Source: Verrucomicrobiota bacterium (GTDB lineage: Bacteria; Chlamydiota; Chlamydiia; Chlamydiales; JAAKFR01). Taken from it: a DNA stretch of 58,071 bases. The notes under the pieces are model-generated. The model was given only the letters and a program-made list of their open reading frames with translations, was not told the DNA's origin and did no database searches. Both the position numbers and the translations under genes were made by a program. The stretch lies in NCBI GenBank assembly GCA_018239815.1, contig JAFEGP010000011.1:1-58071 (forward strand), given 5' to 3'. Below, piece by piece: positions 28,398 to 37,325 of the stretch (positions are counted from its first letter, which is position 1; every line of letters starts with the position of its first letter).

Positions 28398-28904
28398 TCA
28401 CTGCCTTTCTTTAAAGGATTTTGTCTGTACACAATTCTTTAAATGAAAAGATTGAACTGTCCTATAAAATTCTTCAGAAAAAGATCCAAAATCTTCTTTT
28501 AAAGAAGTGCCGGTCACAACATAGGCTCTTTGTTGACATAAGATGTAAGCCTGTAGAAGAGATACTTCTCCATACACGGAAGGGCTGTCAATTTTGATGA
28601 CACGGCCTATACCAGAACAGGTTTCAATTCTTCCAAGGTCCTGACAAAGAGCATCTGGTGAACGTTGATGGTAATTTTTTGCTGTTTGAATGTAATCTTC
28701 TAAGGAAGAGGCAAGGGGTTCGGAAGAAAGATGGATGGTTGGGGCAAACCGTGTTGTGCCATGTCCAACATAGAGCACGTGCACAGTTTTCGGTAACTGA
28801 GCAGGATCATCGATGCATTGCCAATCAACGGGGGGATGATCAAAGTAGGAGCCAAATACAGAAGCAGTTAGAAAAAAAGGTAAAAAGTATGTTAGAAGCC
28901 TCAT
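28398..28904 (-). CDS. Secreted hypothetical protein upstream of the cysteine-rich pair
   Basis: A 168-residue protein with a signal peptide (~1-17, LLTYFLPFFLTASVFG). The mature domain has alternating strands and one C-terminal helix (FGSFSEEFYRTVQSFHL), a layout reminiscent of PsbP/Mog1-like folds (SVYGEVSLLQAYILCQQRAY then VVTGTSLKEDF). That likeness is only by eye. ATG 28904 is preceded by GAGGT 5 bases upstream; the longer frame to 28961 lacks a ribosome binding site. In C. trachomatis a secreted hypothetical protein (CT311, as I recall) lies at the same place, beside atpE, so it may be the positional counterpart. Confidence 0.65.
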   Translation of the reverse strand: MRLLTYFLPFFLTASVFGSYFDHPPVDWQCIDDPAQLPKTVHVLYVGHGTTRFAPTIHLSSEPLASSLEDYIQTAKNYHQRSPDALCQDLGRIETCSGIGRVIKIDSPSVYGEVSLLQAYILCQQRAYVVTGTSLKEDFGSFSEEFYRTVQSFHLKNCVQTKSFKERQ

Positions 28905-29098
28905 ATGTACCTCTTTGAGGTTACTAGAATTAGCTCTTGTTGACTTGTTAATAAAATCCATCTCTTCATGACTTTAAAAAATCCTCGCCCTAACTCTTAA
29001 AATCCCTTGAAGTTTATCGCTTGCTTTGTAAACCTACTGGGAAAAGTCCTCTCCCTGGAAAGGTCGTATGTGTTGCAAACCTCAAGAGGTGAACAATA

Positions 29099-29737
29099 AT
29101 GAATTCTTTAGATACTGGCAAAGATAAAATCAAAAAAATCTGTGATATCCTTCAGTCTGAGGCTCTCCAGCCTGCTCGACAGGAGGCTGCTACCCTTGTA
29201 GCTGAGGCACAGAAAAAAGCACAAGATGCTCTTGAAGAAGCACAACAGAAAGCATCAAGCATCATGGATGCAGCTAAGGCGCGCATCGAAAAAGAAAGGA
29301 TGCTTTTTGAGCAAAGTATTCAACATGCCTTTGTAGGCGTGAAAGAAAGGTTGCGTCAAGAGATTGAAAGAAGTCTTTTGCATGAAACTTTAGCTATTTG
29401 GATCCAAAAAAATACAGCAGATGCTCTTACAGCGAACCAACTCATCAAGGCTTTAATAGAAATGTTGCACGAGGGTGGCATTGATGGGGACTTTTCTGCC
29501 TTAATCCCTCAAAAATTAAAAGTGCATGAAGTCAATGCTCTTTTGGGAGAGCAAATTTTAAATCGTCTGAAGGAAGGTCAAGTTATAGTCGGTGAGTTTC
29601 AAGGGGGAGTTCGTGTAAAACTACATGATAAAAAAATCACTTTAGATCTTTCCGATGAAGCGATAGAAGAACTATTAACGAGTTATATTTCTAAAGAATT
29701 TAGAGATATTATTTTCCAGCCTGTCAAACGTTCATAA
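29099..29737 (+). CDS. atpE: V/A-type ATP synthase subunit E
   Basis: A 212-residue peripheral-stalk subunit. A long N-terminal helix (~1-90, with EAQKKAQDALEEAQQKAS) is followed by a globular C-terminal domain (~110-205). Subunit E pairs with subunit G/H-like partners to form the stator; no separate G subunit is seen in the cluster. The ATG follows AAGAGGTG. A plausible promoter (TTGAAG, then TAAACC 16 bases on) lies ~90 bases upstream. It is the first gene of the ATPase cluster. Confidence 0.92.
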   Translation: MNSLDTGKDKIKKICDILQSEALQPARQEAATLVAEAQKKAQDALEEAQQKASSIMDAAKARIEKERMLFEQSIQHAFVGVKERLRQEIERSLLHETLAIWIQKNTADALTANQLIKALIEMLHEGGIDGDFSALIPQKLKVHEVNALLGEQILNRLKEGQVIVGEFQGGVRVKLHDKKITLDLSDEAIEELLTSYISKEFRDIIFQPVKRS

Positions 29738-29820
29738 GACGAAGAAAATTGAAATGTTAGCGGAGATAAGTAGAGAGGTCAGCTCTTTCCTCTCTTAGCA
29801 AGGTGCCCAATATAAGTCAG

Positions 29821-30615
29821 ATGAAAGAATACTATTTTCTTGCCAGTTTTCTTCCTGTGTTACAAATCGGACATGTACCGAATTTGGGATTTAATGAGCT
29901 TCAAGAGCTCATGCACGTTAACCTTACCTCTGTAGATTTTGAAAAAACAATCCAAATGCGTCGACATCTCGATATTGAAAACATGAGATTGCTTTGGATG
30001 CAACAGCCACTAGATCCTAGAGGTAATTTAAATAGAGATGCGTTAGAACAAGCTCTTGTAGATTTTGCCTGGGACTTTGATACAGATTTTGAACCTTACC
30101 TTATTGATTTTCTTACTTCCTACGCCACGGTTGAGCGTCGTTTACAGCACTATCCGCTTTTACTTAGCGCATTTTTTCATGACCAAGAAGAAAAACAGCA
30201 AGGGTTTTTACGGCAATATTTTGAATTTCAAAGGCAGTGGCGACTAGTTTTATTGGGATTCCGTGCTAAGCAACTGGGTAGAGACTTAAGTTTTGAGTTG
30301 CAATTTGAAGATCCGAAAGATCCTGTAGTAGCGGAGTTATTAGCACAAAAGGATATGAAGGTATATGAACCACCTTTTGAGTATAAGGAATTAGGGCCCT
30401 TGTTTGAGCAGTATCAAAAAGAACCTTTAGAGCTACATCGAGCTTTATACGCTTATCAGTTTAATTATTTGGTTGAAGTATGGGGGGGAGAACTCTTTAC
30501 TGTTGATCGCATTTTAAACTATATGGCTCGGCTTATTTTAGTAGAAAGATGGTTAGAACTTGATATGCAAAAAGGTATTAGCGTAATAGATAAAATAGAA
30601 GGGAACTTCTCATGA
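29821..30615 (+). CDS. DUF2764 protein of the V-type ATPase cluster
   Basis: A 264-residue protein opening with MKEYYFLASFLPVLQIG, the typical DUF2764 start, and otherwise helical. Family members lie between atpE and atpA in chlamydiae, spirochaetes and Bacteroidetes. They are thought to be a divergent central- or peripheral-stalk component, possibly the missing subunit C/F equivalent (inference). A GTG at 29803 is an alternative start without family support. It overlaps atpA by 4 bases. Confidence 0.85.
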   Translation: MKEYYFLASFLPVLQIGHVPNLGFNELQELMHVNLTSVDFEKTIQMRRHLDIENMRLLWMQQPLDPRGNLNRDALEQALVDFAWDFDTDFEPYLIDFLTSYATVERRLQHYPLLLSAFFHDQEEKQQGFLRQYFEFQRQWRLVLLGFRAKQLGRDLSFELQFEDPKDPVVAELLAQKDMKVYEPPFEYKELGPLFEQYQKEPLELHRALYAYQFNYLVEVWGGELFTVDRILNYMARLILVERWLELDMQKGISVIDKIEGNFS

Positions 30616-32387
30616 CAACAGCAACAGGCAAAGTAGTCAAAGCATTTGGGAACCTGCTTCAAGTTAAATTTGAAGGCGATGTGCGTCAGGGGGAGGTTGC
30701 TTTTGTTAACATTGATGAAACAAAGTTAAAAGCAGAGATTATAGAAATTGTAGGGGATGAGGTAAAAATTCAGGTTTTTGAGGATACACGTGGTATCCAA
30801 TTAGGTACACCTGTTGAATTTACAGGAGATCTTTTAGAAGCTGAATTAGGTCCTGGTCTTTTACGTGCAATTTTTGATGGACTGCAAAATCCTTTAGAGA
30901 AAGTAGCGGAGCATTCCGGGTGTTTTCTTCCCCGTGGCATCTACATGCCAGCTATTGATCGACAAACTCAATGGGATTATGTGCCTGTAGCAAAAACAGG
31001 AGATGTTCTTGACAGAGGCGATACTTTAGGGACTACGATGGAAGGGAGATTTGAGCACTTAATCATGGTGCCTTTTTCTTTTTTTGGTCGTCTTACATTG
31101 ACTTGGGTCGCAGCACCTGGATGTTATACAGTGGAACAAGTGATTGCTAAAGGGGTCGATGAAAAAGGCAAAGAATATGCTTTGACAATGTTGCAAAAGT
31201 GGCCAATAAAAATGGCCTTGTCCCAAGGAGAAAAAATTTCTCCTACCAAAATGATGGACACAGGTATGCGCATTTTGGATACTCAAATGCCTGTTTTGAA
31301 AGGAGGAACTTTTTGTACTCCTGGACCTTTTGGTGCGGGTAAGACAGTATTACAACACCATCTTTCTAAATATTCATCCGTTGACATTGTTGTTTTATGT
31401 GCTTGCGGGGAACGCGCAGGTGAGGTTGTTGAAGTTCTGCGAGAATTCCCTGAATTGACAGATCCTCATACCCATGAGCCTCTCATTCATCGCACAAGTA
31501 TTATTTGTAATACCTCGTCTATGCCAGTTGCCGCACGAGAGTCTTCAATTTATCTGGGCATGACGATTGCTGAATATTATCGTCAGATGGGGCTGGATGT
31601 CTTGCTCTTAGCGGATTCAACCTCAAGATGGGCTCAGGCTTTACGAGAAATGTCTGGACGCTTAGAAGAAATTCCTGGGGAAGAAGCTTTCCCTGCTTAT
31701 CTAGCATCGCGCATTGCTGCTTTTTATGAAAGGGCTGGAGTTCTATCTTTACAAGATGGGCGCCAAGGATCTATCACGCTTTGTGGTGCTGTATCGCCAG
31801 CTGGTGGAAATTTTGAGGAGCCGGTTACACAAGCAACTCTTTCAGTTGTGGGAGCTTTCTGTGGACTTTCTCGTTCCCGTTCTGATGCCAGACGTTATCC
31901 TGCTGTTGACCCCTTGATTTCTTGGTCCAAGTATGTGGGCACTGTAGCTAAACAAATTGAAAAAAGAATCTCAAATTGGGGAGAAATGGTTGAGCGTGCG
32001 GCTTATTTCTTACAAGCGGGCAATGAGATTGGTAAGCGTATGGAAGTTGTAGGGGAGGAGGGCATCTCTCTGGAAGATATGATGATACATTTAAAAGCGG
32101 AACTGTATGACTTTTGTTATTTACAGCAAAATGCTTTCGACCCCGTTGATTCGTATTCTCCTTTGCACAGGCAGATTCCGCTCTTTACATTGATCAATGA
32201 AATTTTTGTAACTGAATTTGCTTTTCCTAATAGAGATACTACAAGAGAGTTTTTCCTCAATTTGCAAGGAAAGATTAAAACACTCAATTCTTTGGAATTT
32301 GAAGGTGGAGAATATGAGGCAGTTTTAGGTCAAATTCGTGAAATGATGAATAGTGCAAAATTGACAATGAGTCTCAATGGAAGATAG
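30612..32387 (+). CDS. atpA: V/A-type ATP synthase catalytic subunit A
   Basis: A 591-residue catalytic subunit. The Walker A motif GPFGAGKT is at residues 238-245, preceded by the A-subunit-specific non-homologous insertion (~110-190). Walker B region LLADSTSRWAQALREMSGRL and GEEAFPAYL follow. It works with subunit B in the soluble A3B3 head to couple ATP hydrolysis or synthesis to ion movement. It is translationally coupled to the DUF2764 gene by a 4-base overlap. It is followed by an unusual 130-base leader before atpB. Confidence 0.98.
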   Translation: MTTATGKVVKAFGNLLQVKFEGDVRQGEVAFVNIDETKLKAEIIEIVGDEVKIQVFEDTRGIQLGTPVEFTGDLLEAELGPGLLRAIFDGLQNPLEKVAEHSGCFLPRGIYMPAIDRQTQWDYVPVAKTGDVLDRGDTLGTTMEGRFEHLIMVPFSFFGRLTLTWVAAPGCYTVEQVIAKGVDEKGKEYALTMLQKWPIKMALSQGEKISPTKMMDTGMRILDTQMPVLKGGTFCTPGPFGAGKTVLQHHLSKYSSVDIVVLCACGERAGEVVEVLREFPELTDPHTHEPLIHRTSIICNTSSMPVAARESSIYLGMTIAEYYRQMGLDVLLLADSTSRWAQALREMSGRLEEIPGEEAFPAYLASRIAAFYERAGVLSLQDGRQGSITLCGAVSPAGGNFEEPVTQATLSVVGAFCGLSRSRSDARRYPAVDPLISWSKYVGTVAKQIEKRISNWGEMVERAAYFLQAGNEIGKRMEVVGEEGISLEDMMIHLKAELYDFCYLQQNAFDPVDSYSPLHRQIPLFTLINEIFVTEFAFPNRDTTREFFLNLQGKIKTLNSLEFEGGEYEAVLGQIREMMNSAKLTMSLNGR

Positions 32388-32450
32388 TCAGTCTTGTCTT
32401 GTTAAACATAGGCAGAGCTTGAAGCTAGTACGTTGCAAGTTAGAAAAACT

Positions 32451-32503
32451 TATAATACGCAAGAGGAGCGGTGATGGAAAGGTCTTTAGAATTGAGATCT
32501 TGA
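32451..32503 (+). promoter_or_regulatory. atpB leader with TATAAT and a nine-codon open frame
   Basis: The gap between atpA and atpB has a perfect TATAAT (32451-32456) without a good -35. A strong ribosome binding site AAGAGGAG (32461-32468) follows, then an ATG (32474) opening a nine-codon frame, MERSLELRS, that stops at 32503, 14 bases before atpB. It could be an internal promoter plus leader peptide, or the remnant of an older atpB start. No experimental support. Confidence 0.35.
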
Positions 32504-32517
32504 ACACTGTAGGATAG

Positions 32518-33816
32518 ATGAAGAAGATACACGATAGAATCAATAATATGAGAGGCAATCTCATTACAGTAACCTCTTCAGCCGCGCATTTAGGTGAAAT
32601 GGCTAAAATTGAACGTAGGGATGGGCGCTCTACCTTTGCTTCAGTGTTACGTTTTGAAGATGATCAGGTCACGCTGCAAGTTTTTGGAGGAACAAGGGGA
32701 ATTTCCACTGGAGATAAGGTTGTTTTTTTACAACGCCAAATGGAAGTGACTTATAGTGATAGCCTACTTGGACGTCGTTTCAACGGAGCAGGGATGCCTA
32801 TTGATCAGGGGCCAGAAATTATAGGTGAAAAGCTGGCAATTGGACAGTCTTCTTTCAACCCAGTAAAGCGTGTAGTACCTTCTCAGCTTGTGCGTACAAA
32901 CATTCCAATGATTGATGTGTTTAACTGTTTAGTAAAGTCTCAAAAGATCCCTATTTTTTCTGTAGCAGGAGAGCCTTATAACCAGTTGTTAATGCGCATA
33001 GCAAACCAAACGGATGCTGATGTTGTGATCATTGGGGGAATGGGATTGACTTTTGCTGACTATCAAGCATTTATTGATAATGCTGAAAGCTCAGGCAGTG
33101 CAGGCCGTACAGTGATGTTTATTCACCGAGCTACAGACCCTGCTGTGGAGTGTATGCTTGCTCCGGATATGGCATTGGCTTCTGCAGAAAAGTTTGCTGT
33201 TGAAGGCAAGGATGTCCTAGTTTTACTCACAGATATGACAGCTTTCGCTGATGCCATCAAAGAGATTTCCATTACAATGGATCAAGTCCCTTCTAATCGA
33301 GGGTATCCAGGCTCTATTTACTCTGATCTAGCAGCACGTTATGAAAAGGCTGTGGATATCCAAGGTAGCGGTTCCATCACATTAATTTCTGTTACAACTA
33401 TGCCTGGAGATGATGTGACACACCCAGTGCCCGATAATACAGGGTACATTACTGAAGGACAATTTTATTTGCATGATGGTTCTATCGATCCTTTTGGCTC
33501 CTTATCTCGTCTTAAGCAACTTGTTATCGGTAAGGTAACAAGGGAGGATCATGGTGATATTGCAAATGGTATGATCAGATTGTATGCTGATTCTAAGAAA
33601 GCAACAGAGCGTCAAGCCATGGGTTTCAAACTTTCTCGCTGGGATGAGAAGTTGCTAGCGTATTCCAAACTTTTTACATCGCAAATGATGGCTTTGAATG
33701 TGAATCTTACCCTAGAAGCAGCATTGGATATGGGTTGGAAAATTCTAGCAGAATGTTTTCAACGTCATGAAGTAGGGATTAAACAAAAATTGATAGATAA
33801 ATATTGGCCTGGGTAG
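32518..33816 (+). CDS. atpB: V/A-type ATP synthase subunit B
   Basis: A 432-residue non-catalytic head subunit. As in V-type B subunits the Walker A motif is degenerate ([20 protein letters not shown] in place of a GxxxxGKT loop). [20 protein letters not shown] and [20 protein letters not shown] are typical. It alternates with subunit A in the head and carries the regulatory nucleotide site at their interface. The ATG follows AGGAT with short spacing. It ends 3 bases before atpD. Confidence 0.97.
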   Translation: MKKIHDRINNMRGNLITVTSSAAHLGEMAKIERRDGRSTFASVLRFEDDQVTLQVFGGTRGISTGDKVVFLQRQMEVTYSDSLLGRRFNGAGMPIDQGPEIIGEKLAIGQSSFNPVKRVVPSQLVRTNIPMIDVFNCLVKSQKIPIFSVAGEPYNQLLMRIANQTDADVVIIGGMGLTFADYQAFIDNAESSGSAGRTVMFIHRATDPAVECMLAPDMALASAEKFAVEGKDVLVLLTDMTAFADAIKEISITMDQVPSNRGYPGSIYSDLAARYEKAVDIQGSGSITLISVTTMPGDDVTHPVPDNTGYITEGQFYLHDGSIDPFGSLSRLKQLVIGKVTREDHGDIANGMIRLYADSKKATERQAMGFKLSRWDEKLLAYSKLFTSQMMALNVNLTLEAALDMGWKILAECFQRHEVGIKQKLIDKYWPG

Positions 33817-33819
33817 CGC

Positions 33820-34440
33820 ATGTCTGAGATTAAACTCACAAAAAATGCCTTGCGTTTAGAGCAAATCAAACTTACGCAATTACAGCGCTATCTTCCTACG
33901 CTGCAGTTAAAAAAGGCTATGCTACAAACAGAAGTCAATGAAGTTCGTTTGGAAATTCAACGTTTAGAAGAATCTTTTGATGAGGCGAGATTGCAAGCCT
34001 CTTCTATCGCTGTTTTATTTAGTCAACATATTGGAATCGATTTCTTGCAGCTTGCTAAAGTAGAGCGTGTTGAGAAGAGAATGGAAAATATTGCTGGAGT
34101 AGAGATTCCAATTTTTGAAAAAGTGCATTTTTCAAACTTCGATTATCCTCTTTTTTCTACACCTGCTTGGTTAGATGGTGCTATAGCTGTCATGCAAGAG
34201 TTAGTCAATGCACGAGCTCGTGTCCTTGTTGCAGAGGAAAAAAAAGCTGCCTTAGAAAAAGAGTTAAGAGAAGTGTCTATTCGTGTGAACCTTTTTGAGA
34301 AAAATTTAATACCTAAAGCGATGCGCAACATAAAGAAAATTAAAGTGTTTCTTGGAGATCAGGCTTTGGCAGCTGTAGGACAAGCAAAAGTTGCTAAAAC
34401 AAAGATTGAGCAACGTAAGGAGGCCAAACGTGCGCATTGA
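33820..34440 (+). CDS. atpD: V/A-type ATP synthase subunit D
   Basis: A 206-residue central-shaft subunit made of two long helices (~1-70 and ~130-206), with the conserved N-terminal KLTKNALRLEQIKLTQLQRY and a C-terminal VNLFEKNLIPKAMRNIKKIK. Subunit D rotates inside the A3B3 head. The gene overlaps atpI by 11 bases. Confidence 0.93.
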   Translation: MSEIKLTKNALRLEQIKLTQLQRYLPTLQLKKAMLQTEVNEVRLEIQRLEESFDEARLQASSIAVLFSQHIGIDFLQLAKVERVEKRMENIAGVEIPIFEKVHFSNFDYPLFSTPAWLDGAIAVMQELVNARARVLVAEEKKAALEKELREVSIRVNLFEKNLIPKAMRNIKKIKVFLGDQALAAVGQAKVAKTKIEQRKEAKRAH

Positions 34441-36343
34441 TGTAAAAAAATGCTTAGTGATGGGCCCGATGAGCCACCAAGCTGCCTTTTTTGCACAGAT
34501 GCAGGCTTTGGGTATTGCGGAGTTTATAGGAGATAGCGGGCATAAAAGTAGAGAAATGCCTTTAGAAGTTCAATCTTTAATAGACGCTCTACATATCTTA
34601 CGTCAAATGGTACCTGTCAAACAAATTGTAACGGCAGATTATAAATCTGCACCTATGTTGGCAGCTGCAGCTTTAGAGCATAATGAGCATTACGAGCGTC
34701 TTAAAGAACGAAGACGAGTTACAGAAATTGAGCTTGCACGCTTAGAGCCTTTTGGGGAATTTTCTATAGAACAAGTGCGTGATTTGCAACAGCAAACAAG
34801 TTTGATTTTTCAATTTTTTGTGGCTAAAGCGGAGGCAAAACTAACGATTCCTCCGGAAATGATTCTTATTTCACATGTTAATGAACTCAATTATTACGTG
34901 CATATTGCTCAACAACGAGTGGTCCTTGAAGGTTTTTTAGAAGTAGTTATTGATCAATCTGTACAAGAACTTAAACATCAGCTTGCAGAAATTAATAAGG
35001 AAGTTGACCACATTGAAATGGTCTTATCTGCTTTAGCGCATCAGAAAAATCTATTGAAAAAAGGACTGATTGATGCGCTAAATCACTATCACCTGAAAGC
35101 TGCAAGCCAAAAAGCACATGCCTTGTTAGAGGACCGCATTTTTGCAGCTGAAGCATGGATTCCTAAAAACAAAATCAACCTTGTTCAACAAGTTGCAGAT
35201 CGCTTACAGCTAGCTGTTGAGATTATTTCTATAGATCCTAAAGATCCATGCCCTACTTATCTAGAGAATCGTCATGTTGCGCGTTTAGGGGAAGATCTGA
35301 TCAATATCTATGACACCCCATCTAATCGAGATAGAGATCCTTCCTTATGGGTATTTATCTGTTTTGGGATCTTTTTTTCGATGATTGTTGCGGACGCGGG
35401 ATATGGCATTTTAATGTTGATAGCCTCTTTCTTTTTATTAAAAAAATTTGGCAAAAAAGAAGGGTTTGGACGTCGATCAGTTCTGTTATTAATGTCTCTT
35501 TCAATAGGATGTATTGTTTGGGGCTTTATGCTGTGTTCCTTTTTTGGTATTGCCGTTCCACCCGATCACTCTGTGCGTAAATTTTCTGTGATTAATTGGG
35601 CGGTTGAGCAAAAAGCACAATATTTGCTTAAACAAAAAAATACCGCTTACACGGATATGCTTAAGGCCTATCCAGAACTTGAACAAGCTGCCACGCCTGA
35701 GGCATTTTTAACAGCTGTTAAAAGGCAGGTGGATGGACATCCACAATATGTGATTTACCATATTTTTACGGACAATGTTCTTATTGAATTGTCTATTTTA
35801 ATTGGTGTTGTGCATATCATTTTATCCTTCTTACGATATATTGATCGTCATTGGGCTGGTGCGGGATGGATTTTATTTTTAATAGGGGGGTATCTGTACT
35901 TCCCTTCCATTTTGAATGCAACATCGATGATCTATTATCTTTTTCATATACCGCAGGCAGGTAGTGCGATCATAGGTCTTTATCTTATTTTTATTGGAAT
36001 GGGTTTAGCCCTTGTGTTTTCTGTGATGCAGAAGAAATGGGCAGGGCTTGCTGAAGCTATGCATGTGATTCAAGTTTTTGCAGATGTTATGTCCTATCTA
36101 CGTATTTATGCCTTATCACTAGCTGGTATGATCATGGCGGAAACATTTGATCATATAGGGACTTCAGTGCCTCTTTATGTGGGAGTTTTGATTTTGTTAG
36201 TAGGCCATACTGTGAACATTACACTCGCTTTAATGGGAGGTACAATTCATGGCTTGCGTCTTAACTTTATTGAATGGTATCACTATAGCTTTGAAGGTGG
36301 AGGTTATCAATTCCGCCCACTTTCTCTGCTCGAAGTAGACTAA
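34430..36343 (+). CDS. atpI: V/A-type ATP synthase subunit I (a-subunit)
   Basis: A 637-residue protein. The cytosolic N-terminal half (~1-300) is helical. The membrane half has about seven spans and the conserved YLRIYALSLAGMIMAETFDH segment plus LRLNFIEWYHYSFEGGGYQF. Arg in SYLRIYALSLAG is the ion-path arginine of the family. It starts at GTG 34430, with AAGGAGG 6-7 bases upstream; the open frame from 34391 is inside atpD. It forms the ion half-channels against the K ring. Confidence 0.95.
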   Translation: MRIDVKKCLVMGPMSHQAAFFAQMQALGIAEFIGDSGHKSREMPLEVQSLIDALHILRQMVPVKQIVTADYKSAPMLAAAALEHNEHYERLKERRRVTEIELARLEPFGEFSIEQVRDLQQQTSLIFQFFVAKAEAKLTIPPEMILISHVNELNYYVHIAQQRVVLEGFLEVVIDQSVQELKHQLAEINKEVDHIEMVLSALAHQKNLLKKGLIDALNHYHLKAASQKAHALLEDRIFAAEAWIPKNKINLVQQVADRLQLAVEIISIDPKDPCPTYLENRHVARLGEDLINIYDTPSNRDRDPSLWVFICFGIFFSMIVADAGYGILMLIASFFLLKKFGKKEGFGRRSVLLLMSLSIGCIVWGFMLCSFFGIAVPPDHSVRKFSVINWAVEQKAQYLLKQKNTAYTDMLKAYPELEQAATPEAFLTAVKRQVDGHPQYVIYHIFTDNVLIELSILIGVVHIILSFLRYIDRHWAGAGWILFLIGGYLYFPSILNATSMIYYLFHIPQAGSAIIGLYLIFIGMGLALVFSVMQKKWAGLAEAMHVIQVFADVMSYLRIYALSLAGMIMAETFDHIGTSVPLYVGVLILLVGHTVNITLALMGGTIHGLRLNFIEWYHYSFEGGGYQFRPLSLLEVD

Positions 36344-36364
36344 AAATATTTTTTGGAGTTGTAC

Positions 36365-36787
36365 ATGAATTTTGATGTAGTAGGACCTGCACTTGTTTTA
36401 GGACTTGCGTGTATAGGGAGTTCGATTGGGTGTGGAATTGCAGGGATGGCCTCTCATGCAGTGATGGCACGCATTGATGAAGGACATGGAAAAATGATCG
36501 GGATGTCTGCGATGCCTTCTTCACAGTCTATCTACGGATTTATTTTAATGCTTCTTATGCATGGAGCCATCAAAGATGGATCTTTAGCTCCTATGGGTGG
36601 AGTGGGAATCGGGCTAAGTGTTGGTTTAGCACTTCTTATTTCTTCTATTTATCAAGGTAAATGTTGTGCAACAGGTATTCAGGCTTCTGCAAAGCAACCA
36701 GCAATCTATGGTAAGTGTTTTGCTGCTGTAGGGATTGTAGAGTCTTTTTCTCTTTTCGCATTCGTATTCGCCCTGTTGTTGCTATGA
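36365..36787 (+). CDS. atpK: V/A-type ATP synthase subunit K (proteolipid ring)
   Basis: A 140-residue proteolipid with four transmembrane helices in two hairpins. The ion-binding Glu is in IVESFSLFAF in the last helix, and a Ser-Gln pair is in MPSSQSIYGF in the second. The start is ATG 36365, with GGAG 6 bases upstream. The Gln/Glu pattern resembles the sodium-binding K subunit of Enterococcus (Thr64, Gln65, Gln110, Glu139 as I recall), so Na+ coupling is possible. It shares ATGA with the next gene. Confidence 0.93.
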   Translation: MNFDVVGPALVLGLACIGSSIGCGIAGMASHAVMARIDEGHGKMIGMSAMPSSQSIYGFILMLLMHGAIKDGSLAPMGGVGIGLSVGLALLISSIYQGKCCATGIQASAKQPAIYGKCFAAVGIVESFSLFAFVFALLLL

Positions 36788-37287
36788 TACGCCAAGTTTT
36801 TAAAAAAAAACTCCTGTTAATCGGTGCTTGCATGCTGTGCTTGAACTTTACAGCATGTCAGCATCGTAAAGCTTTAAGTGTACGCTCTGAATATTTGGAT
36901 GCCAATTATTTAGCAAGCAAACGTATAGAAACCCCAGATCCTTGTCAGGGATGCTTTGTGGGACAACAGGTGGTTATTTCATGGCATATACCATCTCGTT
37001 GCTTGCCTGCAGAGATTGATCTGTGGGTACGCTATGGTAACAGATGTTTTACTAAGGTTACGCATACGGTTTGTGAGCCGGCTGGATTTTGGGCTTATCG
37101 GGTGATGAATGAAGATTTTTGGAATCTAAAAGGTATCGTGGCTTATTCAGCAACATTGAGACAAGGCGATAGGGAAATCGACCAATGGAATCATCATTTG
37201 TGGGCTGATCTTGTTGAAGTGATTGATGAGTCTAAAGATCAAATTTCACTTTTAATTCCTCCCCCTGCTTCAACTCTTGATTTCTAG
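36784..37287 (+). CDS. Small putative lipoprotein following atpK
   Basis: A 167-residue protein with a basic N-terminus and hydrophobic stretch (KKKLLLIGACMLCLNFTAC) ending in a near-lipobox F-T-A-C, so it is probably a lipoprotein anchored after Cys22-24. The mature domain is beta-rich with more cysteines (CQGC, SRCL, NRCF, TVCE), suggesting disulfides. The 4-base overlap with atpK puts it in the ATPase operon. In C. trachomatis a hypothetical gene (CT303, from memory) lies at the same place between atpK and valS, so this may be its counterpart. Role unknown. Confidence 0.7.
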   Translation: MIRQVFKKKLLLIGACMLCLNFTACQHRKALSVRSEYLDANYLASKRIETPDPCQGCFVGQQVVISWHIPSRCLPAEIDLWVRYGNRCFTKVTHTVCEPAGFWAYRVMNEDFWNLKGIVAYSATLRQGDREIDQWNHHLWADLVEVIDESKDQISLLIPPPASTLDF

Positions 37288-37325
37288 CGCGACGACAATC
37301 CTAACTTTGTGGTAGACTCCTTCCC

